A stretch of DNA of 33,428 nt from an uncultured Ruminococcus sp. (GCA_902773635.1 CACYFH010000010.1:1-33428), one strand, 5' to 3'. Counted from the stretch's first letter, positions 10,650 to 18,242 are shown. Notes: generated from the sequence alone by a model not told the origin. Program-made: numbers and translations.

Positions 10650-11423
10650 ATGCCGCTACATCAGCAGAAAATCAGCAAAAAAATATTTCCGAATGTGACC
10701 GTGCACCTCTACGACAGCATCGACTCCACCAACAATGAAGCGAAGCGGCGCGCGGATAACGACCGAGGGCTTCACCTCTACGCGACGATGCACCAGACCG
10801 CCGGACGCGGCAGGAGAGGACACGACTTCTACTCCCCGCCCGACACGGGGCTGTACATGACGCTCGCCCTCCCCCTCTCCGCAAAGCCTGAGGACGTGCA
10901 GATCCTCACCTGCGCGGCGGCCGTCTGTGTATGTGAGGCGGTGCGGGAATTGAGCGATCAGAAGCCGCTGATCAAATGGGTCAACGACATCTATCTTGAC
11001 GGCAAAAAGACCGCGGGCATCCTCACGGAGCTGGTCACGGACAGCAAAAATCAGCCCGTCGCCGTCATCATCGGCATCGGACTGAATCTGAAAACGGAGC
11101 GCTTTCCCAAGGAATTCGCCGCGACCGCAGGGAATCTGGGCGATATCGACCCCGATCTGCTGTGCGCGGAGATCGTGAACCGTCTGTGCGGTTGCGCGTA
11201 TGCACTTCCGCGAAAGGATTTCCTCGAGAAGTATAAAAAATGGAATCTATGTATCGGCCGCACCGTGACCTATACGGAGGATGGTATGCTCCACACGGCG
11301 AAGGCGGTCGATATCGACAGCGACGGCGGGCTGGTCGTGGAGGAAAACGGCGCGCTCACTACGCTTAACTCGGGGGAGATATCGGTTAAGGCGGAAGGTA
11401 TCTCCCTTCGGTCGGACAATTGA
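10650..11423 (+). CDS. birA: Biotin--[acetyl-CoA-carboxylase] ligase, no DNA-binding domain
   Basis: Attaches biotin to the biotin carboxyl carrier proteins of carboxylases, via biotinyl-AMP. The ATG at 10650 has GAAGGAG seven bases upstream and gives 257 residues; longer in-frame starts upstream lie in the leader and are not BirA-like. The biotin/ATP motif GRGRRGHDFYSP and the catalytic segment KWVNDIYLDGKKTAGIL are present. The protein starts almost at once with the ligase fold (DSIDSTNNEAKR), so the N-terminal helix-turn-helix of regulatory BirA is missing: a group I enzyme that should not act as the biotin repressor. The bioY transporter gene at 23709-24302 is the likely partner in biotin salvage. 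Confidence 0.93.
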   Translation: MPLHQQKISKKIFPNVTVHLYDSIDSTNNEAKRRADNDRGLHLYATMHQTAGRGRRGHDFYSPPDTGLYMTLALPLSAKPEDVQILTCAAAVCVCEAVRELSDQKPLIKWVNDIYLDGKKTAGILTELVTDSKNQPVAVIIGIGLNLKTERFPKEFAATAGNLGDIDPDLLCAEIVNRLCGCAYALPRKDFLEKYKKWNLCIGRTVTYTEDGMLHTAKAVDIDSDGGLVVEENGALTTLNSGEISVKAEGISLRSDN

Positions 11424-11425
11424 TG

Positions 11426-11480
11426 CAATCCCTCAGTCATCGAATAAATTCGATGACAGCTCCCTTTACCAAAGGGAGCC
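11426..11480 (+). repeat. Palindromic intergenic repeat, short copy
   Basis: It begins CAATCCCTCAGTCATCGA and holds two hairpins: TCATCGAA...TTCGATGA and GGCTCCCTTTGG/CCAAAGGGAGCC (read on either strand). A second, longer copy lies at 26198-26301. It fills the gap between birA and spoVAC and supplies the last codons and stop of spoVAC. It resembles the small REP-like elements scattered in Clostridia genomes; the strand given is arbitrary. Confidence 0.8.
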
Positions 11481-11906
11481 TATGAGCCAGTAGATCAGAC
11501 CGTAAACGACCGCGGCGGTCGTGCCGTATACCAGTACGGGGCCTGCAATCACGAACATCTTCGCGGCAAGTCCTGTGATCAAACCCTCCGCCTTGAACTC
11601 GATCGCGGGCGAGGACATCGCGTTGGCAAAGCCGGTGATCGGCACCAGCGTGCCCGCGCCGCCGTGCTTTGCGAGCTTCTCATATAAATGGAGCGCGGTC
11701 AGCAAGACGCCGAGGAAGATCAGCGACACCGAGCACAGGGTCGCGGCGGTCTCCTGCTCCAAGCCGAGCGAGAGATACAGCTCCAAGATCCCCTGACCGA
11801 GGGTGCAGATCGCCCCGCCGATCAGAAACGCTTTCAGACAGTCGAGCCAGAGCCGACTGTTCCGGGAGCGTTTTTTTACTAACTGCGCGTACTGTTCATT
11901 CGTCAT
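11466..11906 (-). CDS. spoVAC: Stage V sporulation protein AC (SpoVAC)
   Basis: An inner-membrane protein of the SpoVA channel, which moves dipicolinic acid into the developing spore and out at germination. At 146 residues it matches the SpoVAC length. The family signature VPITGFANAMSSPAIEFKAEG and the start of the first membrane segment (CLKAFLIGGAICTLGQG) are clear, and about four membrane segments are visible. The start is supported by GGTGATGAT. It stands alone: the usual spoVAD and spoVAE partners are not adjacent. The last residues (GSLW) and stop codon are encoded by the palindromic repeat at 11426-11480, so the original 3' end was probably replaced. The related SpoVAE is shorter and fits less well. 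Confidence 0.88.
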   Translation of the reverse strand: MTNEQYAQLVKKRSRNSRLWLDCLKAFLIGGAICTLGQGILELYLSLGLEQETAATLCSVSLIFLGVLLTALHLYEKLAKHGGAGTLVPITGFANAMSSPAIEFKAEGLITGLAAKMFVIAGPVLVYGTTAAVVYGLIYWLIGSLW

Positions 11907-11920
11907 ATCATCACCGATGC

Positions 11921-11949
11921 TAGTATGGCGCGGCGTTCATAAATTATTC
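11921..11949 (-). promoter_or_regulatory. Possible sigma-G-type promoter of spoVAC
   Basis: On the minus strand GAATA (11945-11949), a 17-nt spacer and CATACTA (11921-11927) fit the forespore sigma-G pattern (GHATR / CATNNTA), which is the known class for spoVA genes. Against it, the predicted start would leave only about 8 nt before the ATG and trim the ribosome site. Confidence 0.35.
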
Positions 11950-11971
11950 AACAAAATTTTAAATCTGCTTC

Positions 11972-12000
11972 TTGTAATCAACGCCATATGGATATATAAT
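11972..12000 (+). promoter_or_regulatory. Promoter of the desulfurase-thiI group
   Basis: -35 TTGTAA (11972-11977), a 17-nt spacer, and a perfect -10 TATAAT (11995-12000). A second TATAAT lies at 12009-12014. The predicted start near 12007 places the whole 7-bp array (12015-12175) in the 5' leader. Confidence 0.65.
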
Positions 12001-12014
12001 TAGACTGATATAAT

Positions 12015-12175
12015 AGTGGTCAGTGATCAGTGATCAGTGGTCAGTGATCAGTGGTCAGTGGTTAGTGGTTAGTGGTTAGTGATCAGTGATTAGTGATTAG
12101 TGATTAGTGATCAGTGATCAGTGATCAGTAACCAGTGACCAGTGACCAGCAACCGGCAACCAGCAACCAGCAACC
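12015..12175 (+). repeat. 23-unit tandem array of a 7-bp repeat (AGYRRYY) in a 5' leader
   Basis: Twenty-three contiguous heptamers with no spacer, ending 16 nt before the start codon at 12192. Variants include AGTGGTC, AGTGATC, AGTGGTT, AGTGATT, AGTAACC, AGTGACC and AGCAACC. Nearly all variation is purine-for-purine or pyrimidine-for-pyrimidine. The left part is GTGATC-like and the right part CAACC-like, so the units change gradually along the array. A short array of the same family lies at 31618-31666. Confidence 0.95.
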
Positions 12176-12191
12176 GACAGAAAGATTGATT

Positions 12192-13322
12192 ATGAACATC
12201 CATTATTTAGATAACAGCGCGACAACGCAGGTGTGTGAGGAAGCGGCGAACGCCGCCCTGCGGATGATGCGCGAGAATTACGGCAATCCGTCCTCCCTGC
12301 ATAAAATGGGGATAGCGGCGGAAGCCGCCGTGGAACAAGCGAGAGAAACGATCGTAGACGCGCTAGGCGTACAGGCAAAGAACGTTTTCTTCACCTCAGG
12401 CGGCACGGAAGCGAACAACACGGCGATCTTCGGCGCGGCGGAAGCGCTCAAACGGCGCGGCGACCGCGTCATCGTCTCCGCAATCGAGCACAGCTCCGTC
12501 TATGAGAGCGCGAAGCGGCTCGCGCAGCTCGGCTTTGACGTGCAATTTGCGCCCGTGAACGAGAACGGCGTGGTGGATATCGACGCCCTGCGCGGACTAT
12601 TGAATGAGAAAACCATCCTCGTCTCCGTGATGGCGGTCAACAACGAGACCGGCTCCGTCCAGCCGACGGAGCGGATCGCAAAGCTCGTGCATGCGCTCAG
12701 CCCGGAGGCGCTCTTCCACTGTGACGCGGTACAGGCGTTCTGCAAAATGCCGCTCAAGCCAAAAAAATGGGGCGTCGACCTGATGACCGTCAGCGCGCAC
12801 AAGATCCATGCGCCGAAGGGGTGCGGCGCGCTCTACATCCGCGAGGGCGCGCGGGTCATGCCGCTGCTCTACGGCGGCGAACAACAGCACAAGGTTCGCC
12901 CCGGCACGGAGAGCGCTCCGCTGATCGCGGCGTTCGGGACCGCGGTATCTCTCGCAGATATATCCGGGAACATGAGCCGTATCAGAGCCTTGAACGCATA
13001 CGCAAAGGAAAGGCTCGCGGCGATCGAGGGCGTCGCCTTCAACTCGCCCGACGACGCGCTGCCGTACATCATCAACATCTCCGCTGAGGGCATACGCAGT
13101 GAGACGATGCTCCACCACCTGGAAAGCAGGGGCGTGTTCGTCAGCTCATCGAGCGCGTGCGCCAAGGGCAAGCGCAGTTATGTGCTCGAGGCGATGGGGC
13201 TCCCGGACGACCGCATCGACAGCTCCCTGAGGATCAGCTTCTCCAAGTACAACACGGAGGAAGACATTGACGCGCTGGTCGAAGGACTGAAAAGCGGGCT
13301 GAACACATTACAAAGAAAGTGA
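12192..13322 (+). CDS. Cysteine desulfurase (NifS/IscS class), partner of ThiI
   Basis: A PLP enzyme that takes sulfur from cysteine and passes it on as a persulfide. It has 376 residues starting MNIHYLDNSATTQ, the family's normal N-terminus. An in-frame GTG at 12135 would add 19 codons translated from the 7-bp array, so I reject it. The PLP lysine is K204 (SAHKIHAPKG) and the active cysteine is C323 (SSSSACAKGKRS). NYGNPSSLH and TSGGTEANN are intact. thiI follows after 41 nt, the arrangement seen for NifZ-ThiI in Bacillus, so the sulfur most likely goes to tRNA 4-thiouridine. The ribosome site is weak (AGAAAG). Confidence 0.92.
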   Translation: MNIHYLDNSATTQVCEEAANAALRMMRENYGNPSSLHKMGIAAEAAVEQARETIVDALGVQAKNVFFTSGGTEANNTAIFGAAEALKRRGDRVIVSAIEHSSVYESAKRLAQLGFDVQFAPVNENGVVDIDALRGLLNEKTILVSVMAVNNETGSVQPTERIAKLVHALSPEALFHCDAVQAFCKMPLKPKKWGVDLMTVSAHKIHAPKGCGALYIREGARVMPLLYGGEQQHKVRPGTESAPLIAAFGTAVSLADISGNMSRIRALNAYAKERLAAIEGVAFNSPDDALPYIINISAEGIRSETMLHHLESRGVFVSSSSACAKGKRSYVLEAMGLPDDRIDSSLRISFSKYNTEEDIDALVEGLKSGLNTLQRK

Positions 13323-13363
13323 GGAGTTAGGGGCAAAGCAACAGCCGCCTAACAACTATTGAT

Positions 13364-14536
13364 ATGAAAGAAATCGTACTGATCAAGCTCGGCGAGATGG
13401 TTCTTAAAGGACTCAACCGCCGCACCTTTGAGGACGTGCTCCTCAAAAACATCAAATACCGTCTGCGCGGACTGGGACGCTTTGAGGTCAAGATCGCGCA
13501 GTCGACCATCTACATCACCCCGCTCTCCGAGGACATCGACCTTGACGACGTATGCGAGCGCGTCGGGGAGGTGTTCGGCATCGTGACCTTCTCCCGCGCG
13601 TGCGTATGCGAGAAGGATCTCGACGACATTCTCCGAAAAGCGCCCGAATACTGCCGCGAATACCTGGAAACGGCAAGAACCTTTAAGGTGGAATCCAAGC
13701 GCTCCGACAAGCGCTTCCCCTATAAATCTCCCGAGATCTCCGCGCAGGTGGGCGGCAAGCTCCTGGAGACCTGTCCGCACCTGAAGGTGGACGTGAAGGA
13801 CCCGGAGGTCACCGTCACCGTTGAGGTGCGCGACTTCGGCGCCTACATCCGCTGTGCTACTATCCGCGGTCAGGGCGGTATGCCGGTCGGCACATCGGGT
13901 CTTGCGACCGTGCTGATCTCAGGCGGTATCGACTCGCCCGTTGCCGCTTATATGATGGCGAAGCGCGGCTTAAAGCTCAACGCGGTGCATTTTGAAAGCC
14001 CGCCCTACACCTCCGAGCGCGCGCGCATCAAGGTGGAAAAGCTCCTCAAAGAGGTCAGCCGCTTTGCGGGCTCCATCGAGATGCACACCGTGCCGCTGAC
14101 GAAGGTACAGGAAGCGATGCGCGACCGCTGTCCCGAGGAGCTGTTCACCATTCTGCTCCGGCGCGTGATGATGAAGATCGCGACCCGCGTCGCGGAGCAG
14201 ACGAAATCCGGCGCGCTGATCACGGGCGAGAGCCTCGGTCAGGTCGCTTCCCAGACGATGTACGCCCTGAACTGCACCAACGCCGCGGCGGGCAAGGTCG
14301 TTTTCCGCCCGCTGATCGGCATGGACAAGCAGGAGATCATCAACATCTCCCGCCGCATCGGCACCTTTGAAACCTCGATCGAGCCGTATGAGGACTGCTG
14401 TACCGTTTTCACGCCGAAGCATCCGCGCACGAAGCCGATCCTGCACTTTGTCGAGCAGGCGGAGCGTGAGGCACAGCTCGACGATCTGATCGAGGAAGCG
14501 ATCGCGGGCATCACCGTCAAAACGATAGATTTCTAA
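13364..14536 (+). CDS. thiI: tRNA 4-thiouridine synthase ThiI, without rhodanese domain
   Basis: Makes 4-thiouridine at position 8 of tRNA by adenylating the base and inserting sulfur. It has 390 residues in the order N-terminal ferredoxin-like part, THUMP domain (about 60-165), then a PP-loop ATPase domain with SGGIDS at 186-191. The C-terminus lacks the rhodanese domain of the E. coli form, as in most Firmicutes, which rely on a dedicated desulfurase such as the one directly upstream. A cysteine pair in YEDCCTVFTPKHP is conserved in the family. No clear ribosome site precedes the ATG at 13364. The sortase gene follows after 27 nt, in the same direction and probably on the same transcript. 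Confidence 0.95.
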   Translation: MKEIVLIKLGEMVLKGLNRRTFEDVLLKNIKYRLRGLGRFEVKIAQSTIYITPLSEDIDLDDVCERVGEVFGIVTFSRACVCEKDLDDILRKAPEYCREYLETARTFKVESKRSDKRFPYKSPEISAQVGGKLLETCPHLKVDVKDPEVTVTVEVRDFGAYIRCATIRGQGGMPVGTSGLATVLISGGIDSPVAAYMMAKRGLKLNAVHFESPPYTSERARIKVEKLLKEVSRFAGSIEMHTVPLTKVQEAMRDRCPEELFTILLRRVMMKIATRVAEQTKSGALITGESLGQVASQTMYALNCTNAAAGKVVFRPLIGMDKQEIINISRRIGTFETSIEPYEDCCTVFTPKHPRTKPILHFVEQAEREAQLDDLIEEAIAGITVKTIDF

Positions 14537-14563
14537 TCCGATTCTCATAAAGAAGGTACGTTT

Positions 14564-16477
14564 ATGTACAAATGCGAACTGTATACTCTCTCAAAGGATC
14601 TTGACAGCGTGAATCTGCTGCGGGAAAAGAGCGGCGTACAGGCGGCGCTTGCGGAAGCGAACGCGGAGCTGCTGAACCTCAGCGAGCTGCCCGCCTCCCG
14701 CGGGAAGATCGCCGCTGAGGTCAGCCGGAAGCTCGATCTCGGCGCGGCGGATCTGTTCATCTTTGCCAACGCGCTCAGCTCGACCGACCACAGCTCCTTC
14801 CGCAAGCAATTCTACGACCTGGTCACGATGCTGCAGAACAGCGTGAAGTGCGACGACAAAGCGCTCTCTGTCAAGGTCAAGGTCAGCTCTCTGGGCGACC
14901 TCGGAAACGGCTGCAAGGGCTACTGCTTCCGGCTCAAGGACAAGCGGTTCTTAGCGCTCCCGCAGGCGAGCCTGACCGGAAAGGACAATGAAACGCTGAT
15001 CACGGAAGCGCTCGCAAAGTCGGAGGATATCTTTGCCCAAAAGAGCGAGAAATATCCCGACGGCGTTTCCCTCGTCGACAAGAAGGGCAACGCGGTCGAT
15101 CCGGCAGGTCATGAGCTGATCATAAAAGAAAAGGCCGATCACAAAAAGAAGCAGGGCTTCATCCGCTCGTTCATCCCGTGGAAGGGCGACAGCAAGAGCC
15201 AGATCATCCGCAAGAGCGTCGTGCTCGTCGCGATCGTCGCCTTCGTCGGCGCGCTGGCATATGTGCTGGATTTCTTCATTTTCGGTCCGATGCAGAACAA
15301 CGCGATCACCAGCGAGATACAGTCGATCGCCTACAGCAAGAGCGGCGAGAGCGGCGAGGGCGGCGAGAAAGGCCCCGCGCAGGACTGGAAGGCGCTCAAA
15401 AAGATCAATAAGGAGATCGTCGGCTGGCTGAAGATCCCCGACACCGTCATCGACTACCCGGTGCTCGAGCACATCGGCGACGACCGCTACAACCAGTATT
15501 ACATCGACAAGTCCTATAAGAAGGACGGCACGGAATACGGCAGTATCTTCCTCGACTATCGCTCCACGGACAGCGTGAACTCCCGCAACGTCATCATGCA
15601 CGGTCACAACATGCGCGACGGCAGCCAGTTCCACAGCCTGCTGAGCTACTCGCACGAGGGCGACCTCAAGGGTGATCTCGACTACTACCGCAAGCACCCG
15701 GTCATCATCTTCAACACGCCCGAGGGCGATGCGAAGTACAAGATCATCTCCGTATTCAAGACCTCCACCCGCTATGAGCACGGCGAGTTCTTCAACTACA
15801 TGCAGGGCGCGTTCAACTCCGACGCGGAGTTCATGAACTTCGTCTACAACCTGCGGATCCGCTCGATGTTCGACATCCCCGTCACCTGCAACGAGGGCGA
15901 CCAGATCATCACCCTCTCCACCTGCTGCTATGAGTTCTACGAATGGCGCTGTGTGGTAGTCGCGCGTAAGGTTCGACCCGGTGAGGACGAGAGCGTGGAC
16001 GTGAATCTCGCGTCGCTGAATCCCTCTCCCCTCTTCCCGGACGTTTACTATGAGCGTTACGGCGGCGAGAGACCCGACCCGCTCACCTTCAAGACCGCCA
16101 ACAGCAAGAGCGCGATCTCCTGGTATGACGGCAAGGGCGATCTGGAGGGCAGCGAGGATCTGACCGCGACGCTGGCGGCGAATCCGACCGAGCCGCCGAC
16201 CGAGAAGCCGAAGCCCGGCGAGACCCGTCCCACCGAGCCGCCGGAGATCACCTACTATCAGGTCGTCTACCGCAACGTTGACGGCAGCCAGTACGCAGCC
16301 TACAACGTGCGCGAGGGCGATCCTCTGCCGACGCCTCCGGGCACACCGACGATGGCGGAGGATGAAAACTTCACCTATGTGTTCGACGGCTGGAATCTGG
16401 ATATACCGGGCGTTGACTTCCAGCATCTGAACGTCGGTCTGGAGATCTACCCGACCTTCAATGCGATCCCGAAATAA
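14564..16477 (+). CDS. Composite class B sortase with cytoplasmic MoaB/CinA-like domain
   Basis: A membrane transpeptidase that links surface proteins to the cell wall or to each other. It has 637 residues. Positions 1-160 form a cytoplasmic domain with no catalytic motif known to me; its segment AEVSRKL...LFIFANALSSTD...LALPQ resembles a worn MoaB/CinA fold and the protein encoded at 16519. A charged linker is followed by one membrane helix (about 217-240). The sortase domain (about 275-475) has GHNM with H348, TLSTC with C454 and R462. A Pro/Glu linker (540-560) leads to a C-terminal InlB/Flg_new-like beta repeat (562-634; YRNVDGSQYAAYNVREGDPLP, then VFDGW). AGAAGG precedes the ATG. Ordinary SrtB proteins are about 240-300 residues, so both ends are additions. 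No substrate with a sorting signal is visible in the window. Confidence 0.88.
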   Translation: MYKCELYTLSKDLDSVNLLREKSGVQAALAEANAELLNLSELPASRGKIAAEVSRKLDLGAADLFIFANALSSTDHSSFRKQFYDLVTMLQNSVKCDDKALSVKVKVSSLGDLGNGCKGYCFRLKDKRFLALPQASLTGKDNETLITEALAKSEDIFAQKSEKYPDGVSLVDKKGNAVDPAGHELIIKEKADHKKKQGFIRSFIPWKGDSKSQIIRKSVVLVAIVAFVGALAYVLDFFIFGPMQNNAITSEIQSIAYSKSGESGEGGEKGPAQDWKALKKINKEIVGWLKIPDTVIDYPVLEHIGDDRYNQYYIDKSYKKDGTEYGSIFLDYRSTDSVNSRNVIMHGHNMRDGSQFHSLLSYSHEGDLKGDLDYYRKHPVIIFNTPEGDAKYKIISVFKTSTRYEHGEFFNYMQGAFNSDAEFMNFVYNLRIRSMFDIPVTCNEGDQIITLSTCCYEFYEWRCVVVARKVRPGEDESVDVNLASLNPSPLFPDVYYERYGGERPDPLTFKTANSKSAISWYDGKGDLEGSEDLTATLAANPTEPPTEKPKPGETRPTEPPEITYYQVVYRNVDGSQYAAYNVREGDPLPTPPGTPTMAEDENFTYVFDGWNLDIPGVDFQHLNVGLEIYPTFNAIPK

Positions 16478-16518
16478 ACCGATATCAACGGAGCGGCGCT
16501 CCCTACTGAATAAACTAT

Positions 16519-16932
16519 ATGAAATACGATCTGATCTTTTATATTGCAAAGAAAACATCCTACTGTGAGAAAACCGTGAAGCGCCTGCTGGGCGGCATCG
16601 GCGGCGAGGTGAACCTCGTCACCGACGCGACCACGCCTACCGCGCTGGGTGAGGAGGTCAGCGGGTCGCTGAGACGCTGTCCGCTCGCGGTGATCGTCGG
16701 AGGGCTCGGCTCCTATGACGACGACAACCTCGCGACGGTGCTCTCCCGCGTCTTCTCGAACTCCGGGCTGACGCTTGAGAACATGCGCCGTCTGCGCACA
16801 CAGAGCGGCGAGGCGGGCTATATCATTCGCTACAGGAGCCAGATCCTCTTAGCGCTCCCGGACTCTCCTCAGGCGATTGAGGAAATCTTCACGCAAAAGC
16901 TGCTCGACTACCTCACCGAAAAGCTATCATAA
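16519..16932 (+). CDS. Small MoaB/CinA-like domain protein, paralogous to the sortase N-terminus
   Basis: 137 residues, function unknown. The segment LAVIVGGLGSYDDDNLATVL and the later ILLALPDSPQAIEEIF follow the pattern of the molybdopterin-binding-like fold (GGLGPTxDDxT...LPGxP), but the key residues have drifted. The upstream sortase has an equivalent arrangement at residues 50-150. No signal peptide or membrane segment is seen, so it should be cytoplasmic. It starts 41 nt after the sortase stop. The gap holds a small palindrome (16490-16502) and no clear ribosome site. A strong terminator follows, so this is the last gene of the group. It may work with the cytoplasmic domain of the sortase (inference). 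Molybdopterin biosynthesis is unlikely, since no related gene is nearby. Confidence 0.7.
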   Translation: MKYDLIFYIAKKTSYCEKTVKRLLGGIGGEVNLVTDATTPTALGEEVSGSLRRCPLAVIVGGLGSYDDDNLATVLSRVFSNSGLTLENMRRLRTQSGEAGYIIRYRSQILLALPDSPQAIEEIFTQKLLDYLTEKLS

Positions 16933-16944
16933 AACAAACCGCAA

Positions 16945-16976
16945 GCCGGAGCACAGCGCTCCGGCTTTCCTTTTTC
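16945..16976 (+). terminator. Intrinsic terminator after the sortase group
   Basis: An 8-bp GC-rich stem (16945-16952 with 16958-16965), extendable to 10 bp by A-T pairs, a 5-nt loop, then a T-rich tract (16966-16976). Confidence 0.9.
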
Positions 16977-17005
16977 TTGACATCCGTTTCATCTTCATGT
17001 AAAAT
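16977..17005 (+). promoter_or_regulatory. Promoter of the oxoamine synthase-reductase pair
   Basis: A perfect -35 TTGACA (16977-16982), 17-nt spacer, -10 TAAAAT (17000-17005), beginning immediately at the end of the preceding terminator. The leader is about 50 nt. Confidence 0.8.
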
Positions 17006-17063
17006 AGTTAAGGTTATACTTGCAATTACTACATATGAGGGATGATTCAAGGAGGAAACCAAC

Positions 17064-18242
17064 ATGGATATTTTTGATAAATGCGAACGCTTTACGCTGG
17101 CGGATGATTTCAGAGAGCAGGGCATCTACCCTTATTTTCATGCGCTGGAGACCCGTCAGGACGTAGAGGTCATCATGGAGGGCAAGCGCCGCATCATGCT
17201 CGGCTCGAACAACTACCTCGGTCTGACGACCGAGCCCTCCGTCGTGGAAGCGGGCATCAAGGCGCTGGAGAAATACGGCACCGGCTGTTCCGGCTCGCGC
17301 TTTCTCAACGGCACGCTGAGCATGCACCTGGAGCTTGAAGCAGAGCTCGCGGAGTTCGTCCATATGGATGAGGCGGTCACCTTCTCCACCGGCTTCCAGA
17401 GCAACTTAGGCATCATCAGCGCGATCGTCGGACGCGGCGACTACGTCGTCTGCGACCGTGAGAACCACGCGTCCATCTACGACGGCTGTAAGCTCAGCTA
17501 CGGCAAGATGGAGCGTTATAAGCACAACGATATGGCTGATCTCGAGAGGATCCTGCAGAAGATACCCGAGACGGCAGGCATCCTGATCGTCACGGACGGC
17601 GTTTTCTCCATGGGCGGCGACATCGCGAAGCTCCCGGAGATCTGTGCGCTGGCTGAAAAATACGGCGCGCGCGTCATGGTAGACGACGCGCACGGTCTCG
17701 GCGTCATCGGCGAGGGCGGCAGAGGTACCGCCAGCTACTTCGGCTTGGAGGACAAGGTCGACATCATCATGGGCACGTTCTCAAAGTCGCTGGCTTCTCT
17801 GGGCGGCTACATGGCGGCTTCTCACAAGGTATGCGACTATGTGCGCCACAGCTCCCGTCCGTTCATCTTCTCCGCGTCCATCCCGCCGGCATGCTGTGCG
17901 GTCGCTCTGGCGGCGCTCAGACACTTGAAGGCGCATCCGGAGCTTCCCGTCAGGCTGAATCAGCTCTCCGCTCACGCGCGCGAGGGCTACCGCAAGGCGG
18001 GCTTGAAGATCCGCGAGAGCGCGACGCCGATCGTCCCGATCTACACCTATTCCATGGAAAACACCCTGCTCAAAGCGAAGCAGGTCTACGAGGCGGGCGT
18101 ATACGTCAACCCGGTTCTTCCTCCCGCGACCGCGCCGAACGAGTGTCTCCTGCGCACGAGCTACATGGCGACTCTCACCGAGGACCTCATCGACGAGGCG
18201 GTCGATATCATCGCCAAGGTCCTTTTAGCGGATAATGGATAA
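17064..18242 (+). CDS. Alpha-oxoamine synthase family enzyme (serine palmitoyltransferase-like)
   Basis: A PLP enzyme that condenses an amino acid with an acyl thioester, releasing CO2 to give an amino ketone. It has 392 residues. AAGGAGG lies 8 nt before the ATG. PLP-binding residues are visible: H135 (ENHASIYDG), D207 and H210 (VDDAHGLGVIG), and K241 (GTFSKSLASLGGY). The family includes BioF, Kbl, HemA and serine palmitoyltransferase (SPT). The FSKS form of the lysine motif and the following SSRPFIFSASIPPA are closer to SPT and acyl-ACP-linked members than to Kbl or BioF. The next gene overlaps by 8 nt and encodes a reductase, which suits reduction of the amino ketone (3-ketosphinganine-like). 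No other biotin synthesis gene is near. The family is certain; the substrate is inferred. Confidence 0.85.
   Translation: MDIFDKCERFTLADDFREQGIYPYFHALETRQDVEVIMEGKRRIMLGSNNYLGLTTEPSVVEAGIKALEKYGTGCSGSRFLNGTLSMHLELEAELAEFVHMDEAVTFSTGFQSNLGIISAIVGRGDYVVCDRENHASIYDGCKLSYGKMERYKHNDMADLERILQKIPETAGILIVTDGVFSMGGDIAKLPEICALAEKYGARVMVDDAHGLGVIGEGGRGTASYFGLEDKVDIIMGTFSKSLASLGGYMAASHKVCDYVRHSSRPFIFSASIPPACCAVALAALRHLKAHPELPVRLNQLSAHAREGYRKAGLKIRESATPIVPIYTYSMENTLLKAKQVYEAGVYVNPVLPPATAPNECLLRTSYMATLTEDLIDEAVDIIAKVLLADNG

Noticed and set aside
12015-12175. CRISPR array
   Set aside because: Units are 7 bp and contiguous, without unique spacers.
14951-16558. 535-codon leftward open frame opposite the sortase gene
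   Set aside because: The rightward sortase frame has full catalytic motifs; the mirror frame is L/V/D/R-rich with no motif.
17064-18242. BioF (biotin synthesis) or Kbl assignment
   Set aside because: The lysine motif and the overlapping SDR partner fit SPT-like enzymes better, and no other biotin or threonine-catabolism gene is adjacent. Not formally excluded.
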